Shown here piece by piece: positions 1 through 5,858 of a stretch of 10,014 bases of DNA; position 1 is the first letter of the stretch; every line of letters starts with the position of its first letter. Position numbers and translations under genes: made by a program. Below the pieces are notes generated by a model. That model ran no database searches. It saw only the letters and a list, made by a program, of their open reading frames with translations, and was not told the DNA's origin. The stretch is from an uncultured Pseudomonadota bacterium (GTDB taxonomy: Bacteria > Pseudomonadota > Alphaproteobacteria > Rs-D84): the NCBI GenBank assembly GCA_902776515.1, contig CACYQE010000025.1, positions 1 to 10,014 of the forward strand, read 5' to 3'.

Positions 1-672
1 TCTATTGCGATGTTTCGTGCCTCAGGGGTTAAATTGACCGAATATGTTGCAGGCCATTCGTTGGGTGAATATACCGCGTTGTGTGCAGCGGGTGCTTTAT
101 CATTGGCTGATACGGCACGGTTGTTACGTCTGCGTGGTGATGCAATGCAACGTGCCGTTCCGGTTGGTCATGGATTGACCGCAGTTATATTGGGGTTGGA
201 TATTGATAAAGTTCGTGAAATTTGTGATGAAACAGATTGTGATGTCGCAAACGATAATTCCCCGGGCCAGGTTGTAATTTCTGGTGCACGTGAAATTGTT
301 GAAAAAACATTAGAATTGGCCAAGGCCGCTGGGGCAAAACGTGCGATGCCGTTACCATTATCTGTCCCTGTTCATTGCAGAATCCAAGAACCCGCAGCCC
401 AGGAAATGCGTGATGCTTTGGAAAAAATAAACATTGAAATTCCCCAGGCTAAACTTATTTCTAATAAGACATGTGCACCAATCGTTGAGCCTGATGAAAT
501 TCGTGATGCGTTGGTATATCAAATTACACATGGTGTTCATTGGCGTGAAAGCGTTTTAGAAATGCATAAACTTGGCATCACGGAAACTGTTGAAGTCGGA
601 CCTGGGGCTGTTCTGACCGGTCTTACACCACGTATATGTTCCGAAATGACCGGTAAAAAGTTGGAGATATAA
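1..672 (+). CDS. fabD: Malonyl-CoA:ACP transacylase FabD, 5'-truncated by the window edge
   Basis: The enzyme transfers malonyl from CoA to acyl carrier protein, supplying the extender unit for type II fatty-acid synthesis in the cytoplasm. The frame is open from base 1 (SIAMFRASG...), so the first ATG at 10 is internal. About 223 residues are visible, against roughly 310 for the family, so some 80 N-terminal residues (including the oxyanion-hole Gln) lie upstream. Visible landmarks are the nucleophile motif GHSLGEY (Ser codon 58-60), the malonyl-carboxylate-binding Arg in LRLRG (codon 133-135, 25 residues after the Ser as in E. coli), NSPGQVVISG, the catalytic His in SVPVHC (codon 373-375) and the C-terminal VGPGAVLTGLTPRI. 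It is the first visible gene of an operon; the next start codon follows its stop by one base. Identification is secure. Confidence 0.97.
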   Translation, partial: SIAMFRASGVKLTEYVAGHSLGEYTALCAAGALSLADTARLLRLRGDAMQRAVPVGHGLTAVILGLDIDKVREICDETDCDVANDNSPGQVVISGAREIVEKTLELAKAAGAKRAMPLPLSVPVHCRIQEPAAQEMRDALEKINIEIPQAKLISNKTCAPIVEPDEIRDALVYQITHGVHWRESVLEMHKLGITETVEVGPGAVLTGLTPRICSEMTGKKLEI

Positions 673-673
673 A

Positions 674-922
674 ATGTCAAAATTTAGAAAAGCAACAAAC
701 AATATCGTTTTTGAACCTGTGGCTGGTTACACCATACAAATTGCAATCAAAGAAGCAATAGAAATGGCGGCAGAAAAACATCAAATTGTCAGATTGGAAA
801 TGAATGATATCGTTTTGAATGTGACAGAGGGCTCTACTGTTCCAGAAGTAAAGGCGTTATATTTGAAATTGTTAAACCAAAAATATGAAAATTTAAAACA
901 AAACGGGGAAAAACATGTTTGA
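674..922 (+). CDS. Unrecognised 82-residue protein between fabD and fabG
   Basis: I do not recognise this small protein. It starts one base after the fabD stop, with a GGAG Shine-Dalgarno at 663-666 (7-base spacing), and its last 8 bases overlap the fabG start. This packing argues strongly that it is a real, translationally coupled gene. The sequence is soluble and charged, with no signal peptide or membrane segment. It suggests an alpha/beta fold: a predicted helix around residues 22-36 (IQIAIKEAIEMAAEKH), a beta-like stretch around 38-51 (IVRLEMNDIVLNVTEG) and a C-terminal helix ending in a basic tail. It lacks the DSL phosphopantetheine motif, so it is not acyl carrier protein despite sitting in a fab cluster. 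A structural or regulatory role in the operon is only a guess. Confidence 0.85.
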   Translation: MSKFRKATNNIVFEPVAGYTIQIAIKEAIEMAAEKHQIVRLEMNDIVLNVTEGSTVPEVKALYLKLLNQKYENLKQNGEKHV

Positions 923-1643
923 TTTATCTGGGAAAGTCGTTTTAATAACTGGTGCAACCGGCGGAATTGGCGGTGCAATCGCAAAAAAAATGCAGGCTGC
1001 GGGTGCAACTGTTGTTGTTTCTGGTCGCAATGTCGCAAAAATGAATGCGGAATTTGATGATTCTTATATCAAAATCCCATGTGATTTGGCAGCCGAAGGT
1101 GGTGCGGTCGAATTAGTTATGGATACTATCGAAAAATGCGGCAAATTGGATGTATTGGTAAATAATGCCGGTATTACTGCGGATACGTTATTAATGCGTA
1201 TGACGGACGAACAATTTGATAATGTTATCAATACCAACTTACGTTCTTGTTTCAAAATGTGCAGGGCTGCAATTATGCCAATGATGAAACAACGTTTTGG
1301 TCGCATCATAAATATGGCATCTATTATCGGTGTTATTGGCGGTCCTGGCCAGGCAAATTACGCCGCAAGTAAGGGTGGTATGATTGCAATGACCAAATCC
1401 ATCGCAGCAGAGGTTGCATCGCGTGGTATCACCGCAAATGCAATCGCACCGGGATTTATCAAAACGCCTATGACCGATGTTTTATCCGAAGATTTGAAAA
1501 AAGCATATTTGGCACAAATCCCGGCCGGTCGTTTCGGTGAACCCGAAGATATTGCCAATGCGTGTGTATTTTTAGCATCCGAAGAAGCATCATATATCAA
1601 CGGCCAAACATTAAATATTAATGGCGGCATGGGAAGATTTTAA
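915..1643 (+). CDS. fabG: 3-oxoacyl-[ACP] reductase FabG
   Basis: This NADPH-dependent short-chain dehydrogenase reduces 3-oxoacyl-ACP to 3-hydroxyacyl-ACP in each round of fatty-acid elongation. It has 242 residues, a normal family length. Visible motifs are the cofactor-binding TGATGGIG (residues 12-19), NNAG (83-86), the catalytic Asn108, Ser136, Tyr149 and Lys153 (in NMAS...NYAASK), PGFIKTPM and the C-terminal NGGMGRF. This complete SDR tetrad, with adjacency to fabD, makes FabG far likelier than a generic SDR. The start overlaps the preceding gene by 8 bases, with a GGGGA Shine-Dalgarno at 905-909. The stop TAA shares one base with the mnmG ATG (TAATG), indicating translational coupling. 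Confidence 0.96.
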   Translation: MFDLSGKVVLITGATGGIGGAIAKKMQAAGATVVVSGRNVAKMNAEFDDSYIKIPCDLAAEGGAVELVMDTIEKCGKLDVLVNNAGITADTLLMRMTDEQFDNVINTNLRSCFKMCRAAIMPMMKQRFGRIINMASIIGVIGGPGQANYAASKGGMIAMTKSIAAEVASRGITANAIAPGFIKTPMTDVLSEDLKKAYLAQIPAGRFGEPEDIANACVFLASEEASYINGQTLNINGGMGRF

Positions 1644-3292
1644 TGTCTGAATATGATGTTATTGTTATCGGTGGTGGACATGCCGGGGTTGAAGCCGCAG
1701 CTGCATCTGCACGCCGTGGTGCAAAAACGTTGCTGATGACAATGCGTGAATCTGACCTGGGGGCTATGTCTTGTAACCCATCTATTGGTGGTCCGGGCAA
1801 ATCACAAATGGTGGCCGAAATGGATGCACTTGGTGGTGTTATGCCGCGTGCCGCCGATTGTGCGGGTATTCATTTCAGAACACTAAATGCATCACACGGG
1901 CCGGCGACCCAGGCATTGCGTGCCCAAATAGACAGAAACCTTTATCATAATGCGGTTATAAAGATTTTATCAGAATACAAAAATTTAACTATTGCATATG
2001 AAACAGTCGATGATATTGATATAAAAAACAAAATCGTAAATAATAAATATGCGACTAAATCAATTGTGTTAACCACCGGGACTTTTTTGGGCGGTTTGGT
2101 AACAATGGGTGACGAAAAAACACCATCTGGTCGAATTATGGACAATGGTGAATATCAAAAGCCTGATACAAAAATATCAAAAATTTTGCGTGATGCGGGG
2201 TTTGAACTTATGCGGTTAAAAACCGGAACGCCGGCACGTATTTATCGCGACAGTATAGATTTTTCGGTATGTGAAGAACAAAAGCCAGATAACCCACATG
2301 ACTGGTTTTCAGATGGATGTGAAATTGATAATAACAGGGCTGTATGCTATATCACTCATACAAACGAAACAACCCACGATATTATTCGCAAAAACATAAA
2401 ATCTGCCCCGATGTATAATGGCGATATTGCGGGTATTGGTCCACGCTATTGCCCAAGTTTGGAAGACAAGGTAATGCGATTCCCCGAACATACATCACAC
2501 CATGTTTTTTTAGAACCCGAAGGGTTAGATAGTGATTTAATTTATCCAAACGGAATTTCAACAAGTTTTGGGCGTGAAATCCAAGATAAATGGATTCGCA
2601 CAATCCCAGGTTTACAAAACGCACGAATCGCACGTTATGGATATGCAATTGAATATGACGCAATTGATGCACGCGTATTGGATTCGCATTTGATGTCTGA
2701 TGAATATGCCGGATTGTTTTTTGCGGGTCAAATCAATGGAACATCCGGATATGAAGAAGCCGCCGCCCAAGGTTTGGTTGCTGGTGCAAATGCCGCAGCA
2801 TTTGCGTTGGAACAAAAAACGTTGGATTTAGACCGAACAAATTCCATGATTGGTGTTTTAATAAATGACATAACAACGCTTGGTGTGGACGAACCTTATC
2901 GTATGTTTACATCGCGGGCAGAATATCGTTTAAGTTTACGTTCCGACAATGCGATTGCACGTCTTGGCAAAATGGCTGTTGAATTAAATCTATTAAAAAA
3001 GCCGGCTTTTTTGGAAAAAATGGATAAAAAGGCCGGTAAAATTGCCGAAAACGATGATTTTTATGCCGGCTATATCATGCGAAACAACCGGGAAATTGAA
3101 TCATACCGCCGTGATAAAGAAATAAAAATCCCACAAAACTTTGATTATTCTTGTATGCCGGGATTAACCAATGAACTGCGTGAAAAACTGACCAAAATTC
3201 GCCCACAAAACGTCGCAGAATTACAAAGAATTCCGGGGATTACACCCGCGGGTGTTATGGTTGTATTAAGAAAAATCAAATGCGGTAAGTAA
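1643..3292 (+). CDS. mnmG: tRNA uridine-34 carboxymethylaminomethyl-modification enzyme MnmG (GidA), shortened form
   Basis: With MnmE, this FAD protein installs the carboxymethylaminomethyl group at wobble U34 of several tRNAs. At 549 residues it is well under the usual ~620. Visible features are the FAD Rossmann motif GGGHAG (residues 10-15), the conserved cysteines Cys44 (SCNPSIGG) and Cys270 (GIGPRYCPS), FLEPEGLDSDLIYPNGIS, FAGQINGTSGYEEAAAQGL, EPYRMFTSRAEYRLSLR and the C-terminal helical domain (DYSCMPGLTNELREKLTKIRP and RIPGITPAG). Both ends are intact, so the shortfall is internal. About 65-70 residues of the segment between the RAEYRLSLR region and the Y-x-GYI-x-R helix (around residue 474) are missing compared with E. 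coli MnmG. The start shares a base with the fabG stop; GGGAAGA at 1631-1637 can serve as the ribosome site. Membership in a fab operon, rather than beside rsmG or mnmE, is unusual. Confidence 0.93.
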   Translation: MSEYDVIVIGGGHAGVEAAAASARRGAKTLLMTMRESDLGAMSCNPSIGGPGKSQMVAEMDALGGVMPRAADCAGIHFRTLNASHGPATQALRAQIDRNLYHNAVIKILSEYKNLTIAYETVDDIDIKNKIVNNKYATKSIVLTTGTFLGGLVTMGDEKTPSGRIMDNGEYQKPDTKISKILRDAGFELMRLKTGTPARIYRDSIDFSVCEEQKPDNPHDWFSDGCEIDNNRAVCYITHTNETTHDIIRKNIKSAPMYNGDIAGIGPRYCPSLEDKVMRFPEHTSHHVFLEPEGLDSDLIYPNGISTSFGREIQDKWIRTIPGLQNARIARYGYAIEYDAIDARVLDSHLMSDEYAGLFFAGQINGTSGYEEAAAQGLVAGANAAAFALEQKTLDLDRTNSMIGVLINDITTLGVDEPYRMFTSRAEYRLSLRSDNAIARLGKMAVELNLLKKPAFLEKMDKKAGKIAENDDFYAGYIMRNNREIESYRRDKEIKIPQNFDYSCMPGLTNELREKLTKIRPQNVAELQRIPGITPAGVMVVLRKIKCGK

Positions 3293-3298
3293 AACACC

Positions 3299-3327
3299 TT
3301 GAAATTCGTTTTCTTGTCCGTTATTAT
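3299..3327 (+). promoter_or_regulatory. Predicted sigma-70 promoter for tRNA-Thr
   Basis: A -35 box TTGAAA (3299-3304) and a -10 box TATTAT (3322-3327) are separated by 17 bases. Each matches the consensus at five of six positions. Transcription would start near 3334, only a few bases before the mature tRNA 5' end at 3338. The box lies just after the mnmG stop, so the tRNA need not depend on read-through from the fab operon. Confidence 0.6.
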
Positions 3328-3337
3328 ACGGGCGTAT

Positions 3338-3413
3338 GCCGGTGTAGCTCAGTTGGTAGAGCATCTCATTCGTAATGAGGGGGTCGTAAGTTCGAGTCTT
3401 ATCACCGGCACCA
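3338..3413 (+). tRNA. tRNA-Thr, anticodon CGT (reads ACG), CCA encoded
   Basis: A full cloverleaf can be drawn. The acceptor stem GCCGGTG (3338-3344) pairs with CACCGGC (3403-3409). The D arm is GCTC/GAGC (3347-3350 with 3359-3362). The anticodon stem is TCTCA/TGAGG (3364-3368 with 3376-3380, ending in one G:T pair), around the loop TTCGTAA with anticodon CGT at 3371-3373. The variable loop has five bases. The T arm is GTAAG/CTTAT (3386-3390 with 3398-3402) with loop TTCGAGT. The discriminator A at 3410 is followed by an encoded CCA (3411-3413). The wobble base is C, so this tRNA is not itself a substrate of the neighbouring MnmG, which acts on U34. Confidence 0.96.
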
Positions 3414-3436
3414 TTTTTGTTTTCATTATCAATAAT

Positions 3437-3465
3437 TTGTTATTTGTCCCTTTTTATGATAAAAT
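3437..3465 (+). promoter_or_regulatory. Candidate promoter for the 476-residue gene
   Basis: TTGTTA (3437-3442) and TAAAAT (3460-3465) are 17 bases apart and lie about 25 bases before the ribosome binding site at 3481. An overlapping TATGAT (3455-3460) is an alternative -10. The surroundings are AT-rich, so chance matches are easy. Confidence 0.4.
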
Positions 3466-3491
3466 GTCCACATCAATAGAAAGGAGATTTT

Positions 3492-4922
3492 ATGGATATC
3501 AGATATTCTTTGATTCTTGATGAAGCACCAAGATATTCACACCAAGAGCATCAATTCATTGTGAAGGTTATGGCATATAACCAATCGGAAGCACCAGAAC
3601 AGTTTGTTACGGACTATAATGGTGGACAATCCAAACAACTAGATTTGATGTCCGGTATTTTTGCAGGCGATGACGTTGCAAAAAAAATCTCAAAAGATAG
3701 AATCGAAAAATTGCTTACCAAAGAAATCAAGACCTTGGTAAAAAACGTATCTTTTGAAAAGGGTATGTCACCAAAAGATGCAAATGCAGAAATTGATGAA
3801 TTGTTAAGTGAAAACGAAACCGATAAATTTGATAAAAAAGTCGAAAGGTTATTTAACGACCAATACAAAGAATATCATAATTTAGATCAACACTATTTTA
3901 TCGAACATATCGTACATAGACTTCTTCGAAAATCAATGGGGGCTATCAAAGCTGTTTTGTTTGACCAAAAGCAAAAATTTGCCGATAAAATGAATGATTT
4001 TGCTAATGGTGGTGCAATTTCCAAAGAAGATCGTGAAATTATTACTAATTGCTTTAACAGATTGGATGAAGAAAACAAACAGGAACTTAAATCTTTGTTA
4101 GAAAAAAATGATTTTGATATTGATGGCAATTGGGATGAATTTTTAAATTTTAAACATGCACTATACAAAAAAAGTGAACTTTCCCGTCCACGCCCCGACA
4201 GAGTAATAAAACCAAACGAGGCTATTGCCCATGCGGGTGTTGATTTATTGCGTGATGAAATGCAATATAAATACTTCAAACAAACAGGTAACACGGGCAT
4301 CTTTTTTTCAGACAAAGAACAAGAACAGATAAAAAGTATGTCCAATGACGAGATATTAAATAAACACGCGAACTTTGCTTGGCAATATCATCGCGATGCG
4401 TATATTATTGGCGAACGTATGAAGGAATTTGGCAAAGATGCAACAGGACTTGGCGTGTTTGTGTCAAAACTTAATGAAAGACCGTATAAACTTGTAATGA
4501 AAAACCAAGATATAATCAGAATGTATTTTGATATTTTAAAAACAAACTTTAATAAATTTAATATCCAAAGTTCCGAAGCGTTAAAAAGTTTTGCGGCATC
4601 TTTGGCAGAATATTCCGAAGACAAACGTATTGCACAACAAATACGCGATACATTTGGCGTAAAACCTTTTGTATATGACCCATATCAAAAAAATCAGGAT
4701 ACGTATAAAAAAGAACAAACAAAAAAACGGCTTGAAAAAGCTGCGAAACGTATCGAAAAAGGCGACTATATCTCTGGTGCGGTTGTTGCAAATGAAATGG
4801 CGGACATTGAATCAAAATATGCGGTAAAACCAACCAAGGAAACCGCAAACAAGATTAAATCAAACCATGGACTTAGCGAGGCACAAAAAAAGATTTTGCA
4901 AAAATACAAAGGTCGCTATTAA
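3492..4922 (+). CDS. Unrecognised 476-residue soluble, charged protein
   Basis: I do not recognise a family. The start is well supported: AAGGAG at 3481-3486 lies five bases before the ATG, and a candidate promoter sits just upstream. The protein has no signal peptide or membrane segment and is rich in Lys, Glu, Asp and Asn. It looks mostly helical, with only one cysteine (around residue 186, NCFNRLDEENK). The middle contains long amphipathic stretches such as FIEHIVHRLLRKSMGAIKAV. The C-terminal 75 residues are strongly basic and probably coiled-coil or helical (KKEQTKKRLEKAAKRIEKG). The basic tail could bind nucleic acid or membrane, but no motif shows it. It appears monocistronic, lying between a tRNA and a terminator. 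Lineage-restricted cytoplasmic protein or secreted effector are both possible. Confidence 0.85.
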   Translation: MDIRYSLILDEAPRYSHQEHQFIVKVMAYNQSEAPEQFVTDYNGGQSKQLDLMSGIFAGDDVAKKISKDRIEKLLTKEIKTLVKNVSFEKGMSPKDANAEIDELLSENETDKFDKKVERLFNDQYKEYHNLDQHYFIEHIVHRLLRKSMGAIKAVLFDQKQKFADKMNDFANGGAISKEDREIITNCFNRLDEENKQELKSLLEKNDFDIDGNWDEFLNFKHALYKKSELSRPRPDRVIKPNEAIAHAGVDLLRDEMQYKYFKQTGNTGIFFSDKEQEQIKSMSNDEILNKHANFAWQYHRDAYIIGERMKEFGKDATGLGVFVSKLNERPYKLVMKNQDIIRMYFDILKTNFNKFNIQSSEALKSFAASLAEYSEDKRIAQQIRDTFGVKPFVYDPYQKNQDTYKKEQTKKRLEKAAKRIEKGDYISGAVVANEMADIESKYAVKPTKETANKIKSNHGLSEAQKKILQKYKGRY

Positions 4923-4930
4923 AACAGACG

Positions 4931-4957
4931 AAAAAACCGGCAACAGCCGGTTTTTTT
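4931..4957. terminator. Bidirectional intrinsic terminator between convergent genes
   Basis: CCGGC (4937-4941) pairs with GCCGG (4946-4950) around an AACA loop. It is preceded by six A and followed by seven T, so the element works on either strand and the A/T flanks extend the stem. It ends the plus-strand gene stopping at 4922. Its T run also holds the stop codon of the minus-strand gene (4956-4958), so one element serves both genes. Confidence 0.85.
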
Positions 4958-5624
4958 AACGTTTAATTGAACCGATAATTTGACCCAATTTTAATTGTTT
5001 ATAACGCCATTCCGCGGCATTACGTATAAAACCGGACGTATCATCATCCAACGTTGCAACCTGGGTCCAACCACCATTTTTATCCATTTTTGATACGTAT
5101 GTAACAGGATGTATACCACCACACCATTCGGTGCCTGTTCCGCCAAACAAAATTTCATAATTATCAAATATACATTTTTGCATAGTGTCCGGCTGATGTT
5201 CGGTTTTTTCAAAAAAGCGTACATCAATGTTCCGGGCATTCAACAATTTAACATAGGCATCAGAAATGTCAGATTCCACAACCCATTTGGCAATTTTACG
5301 AAACTTTTCTTGTTCGTTTTCCTTTGCGATATTTTTTTGCCCGGCTATTTTTATCATTCCTTTGTCGTAAACACTATTGTATGCACGAATTGGCAATTTT
5401 ATAACGTATTCCCTGAAAAAACGCACAAATCTTTTGCGATATTCTTTTTTTATTTCCTTATTTGAAGGTGTGTAATCCGGCAATCTTAAATTATTATTTT
5501 CCACCTCCATCGCAACCAACACCGGGGAAAATAACGCCACCACAGGTGCCGCAAAAACCCCACCAACAAACGCCAAACGGCTACGCCGAACAGTTTGTTT
5601 TTCTAAATCTTTTATATTGTCCAT
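4956..5624 (-). CDS. Unrecognised 222-residue protein with N-terminal signal/anchor segment
   Basis: I do not recognise a family. I place the start at the ATG read from 5624. A Shine-Dalgarno AGAGGGT (5631-5637) lies six bases upstream, and the further upstream GTG at 5660 touches the predicted -10 box, so it would be at or before the transcript start. The N-terminus is a charged stretch, an RR pair (residues 13-14) and a hydrophobic segment at about 17-39 (LAFVGGVFAAPVVALFSPV), consistent with a Sec or Tat-like signal or a membrane anchor. The RR context is not a clean Tat consensus. The remainder is soluble and basic, then mixed, with GTGTEWCGGIHPVTYV near 162-177, suggesting a compact extracytoplasmic C-terminal domain. 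It stands alone, convergent with the 476-residue gene and divergent from ileS. Confidence 0.82.
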   Translation of the reverse strand: MDNIKDLEKQTVRRSRLAFVGGVFAAPVVALFSPVLVAMEVENNNLRLPDYTPSNKEIKKEYRKRFVRFFREYVIKLPIRAYNSVYDKGMIKIAGQKNIAKENEQEKFRKIAKWVVESDISDAYVKLLNARNIDVRFFEKTEHQPDTMQKCIFDNYEILFGGTGTEWCGGIHPVTYVSKMDKNGGWTQVATLDDDTSGFIRNAAEWRYKQLKLGQIIGSIKR

Positions 5625-5630
5625 AAAACA

Positions 5631-5637
5631 ACCCTCT
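5631..5637 (-). promoter_or_regulatory. Ribosome binding site deciding the 222-residue gene start
   Basis: Read on the minus strand this is AGAGGGT, six bases before the ATG at 5624. No comparable site precedes the in-frame GTG at 5660. Confidence 0.6.
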
Positions 5638-5660
5638 TGATATAAAAATCTCAGCGACAC

Positions 5661-5688
5661 ATATTACACCCGGTTTTGTTTTTGTCAA
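5661..5688 (-). promoter_or_regulatory. Promoter of the minus-strand 222-residue gene
   Basis: On the minus strand a perfect TTGACA (5688-5683) is followed after 16 bases by TAATAT (5666-5661). The expected start is near 5654, about 30 bases before the chosen ATG. It fires away from the ileS promoter, with about 22 bases between the two -35 boxes. Confidence 0.65.
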
Positions 5689-5710
5689 TATATTTATATC
5701 AAAGAAAAAA

Positions 5711-5740
5711 CTGGAAATCGCAAAATAATTATTTTATACT
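5711..5740 (+). promoter_or_regulatory. Predicted promoter of the ileS leader operon
   Basis: The -10 box is TATACT (5735-5740). The -35 region is weaker: CTGGAA (5711-5716) with an 18-base spacer, or TGGAAA (5712-5717) with 17. The expected start is about 5746-5748, essentially on the AUG of the leader peptide. Confidence 0.5.
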
Positions 5741-5747
5741 GTCGGTG

Positions 5748-5780
5748 ATGAAAACAAAAACTATAATTATTATTAAATAA
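5748..5780 (+). CDS. Leader peptide MKTKTIIIIK with four tandem Ile codons
   Basis: This ten-codon ORF reads ATG, five codons apart from its Ile run, then ATA ATT ATT ATT (5763-5774), AAA and TAA. Four consecutive Ile codons in a tiny ORF directly upstream of isoleucyl-tRNA synthetase, followed by an intrinsic terminator, is the signature of a transcription-attenuation leader peptide, as known for the ilv, his, trp, leu and pheST leaders of proteobacteria. No convincing Shine-Dalgarno fits before the ATG, and the predicted transcript begins almost on it, so translation may be leaderless. The Sinorhizobium meliloti trpL leader is a known precedent for that arrangement. AT-rich DNA makes ATT runs commoner by chance, but position and context argue for function. 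Confidence 0.75.
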   Translation: MKTKTIIIIK

Positions 5781-5787
5781 TCGGTGC

Positions 5788-5832
5788 TACGCTTTGGCGT
5801 TGGTGCTGGGGCGTATATAACGCCCCTTTTTT
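5788..5832 (+). promoter_or_regulatory. ileS attenuator: competing antiterminator and terminator structures
   Basis: Two mutually exclusive hairpins can be drawn. The terminator pairs GGGGCGT (5808-5814) with ACGCCCC (5820-5826). The antiterminator pairs TACGCTTT (5788-5795) with GGGGCGTA (5808-5815): eight pairs, three of them G:U, engaging the whole 5' arm of the terminator. A small hairpin ACGC/GCGT (5789-5792 with 5797-5800) could also hide the antiterminator arm. Inferred logic: a ribosome stalled on the Ile codons leaves 5788-5795 free, so read-through is favoured. A ribosome reaching the stop at 5778-5780 covers part of that arm, so the terminator forms. Confidence 0.65.
5808..5832 (+). 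terminator. Intrinsic terminator inside the ileS leader
   Basis: A 7-bp GC-rich stem (GGGGCGT with ACGCCCC) around the loop ATATA is followed by six T (5827-5832). It lies after the leader-peptide stop and 16 bases before the ileS Shine-Dalgarno. No ordinary gene ends upstream on this strand, so its job is premature termination. The terminated product would be a small RNA of about 85 bases. Confidence 0.85.
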
Positions 5833-5846
5833 ATAATAATAAATCG

Positions 5847-5853
5847 ATGGAGA
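5847..5853 (+). promoter_or_regulatory. ileS ribosome binding site (decides the start)
   Basis: GGAG at 5849-5852 stands six bases before the ATG at 5859. The upstream in-frame ATG at 5847 overlaps this site, and the frame's GTG at 5784 lies before the terminator hairpin, so 5859 is the best start. Confidence 0.75.
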
Positions 5854-5858
5854 ACAAT

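Noticed and set aside
3318..3331. Inverted repeat CCGT...ACGG before the tRNA, as an operator
   Set aside because: It is only a 4-bp match overlapping the promoter -10 region, easily due to chance.
3338..3465. tRNA-Thr as an integration site (att) for an element carrying the 476-residue gene
   Set aside because: No integrase and no repeat of the tRNA 3' end is visible in the window.
3299..3520. 73-residue plus-strand ORF with GVAQLVEH...VVSSSLITG
   Set aside because: This is the familiar false translation of a tRNA gene; it spans the tRNA-Thr and runs over the start of the next gene.
3893..4345. 150-residue minus-strand ORF
   Set aside because: It is a Ser/Leu/Phe-rich shadow of the Lys/Glu-rich 476-residue gene, with no promoter or ribosome site.
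5109..5465. 118-residue plus-strand ORF
   Set aside because: It is antisense to the 222-residue gene, has no ribosome site and reads as low-complexity shadow sequence.
5625..5660. Longer 234-residue form of the minus-strand protein starting at 5660
   Set aside because: That GTG touches the predicted -10 box and has no ribosome site; the ATG at 5624 has both a site and a sensible N-terminus.
5784..5858. N-terminal extension of IleS from the GTG at 5784
   Set aside because: It would translate through the terminator hairpin and lacks a ribosome site. The conserved IleS N-terminus and a good Shine-Dalgarno fit the ATG at 5859.
5741..5858. T-box riboswitch upstream of ileS
   Set aside because: No T-box consensus (AGGGTGGNACCGCG-like) or specifier stem is present, and the leader is too short. 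A leader-peptide attenuator explains the elements better.
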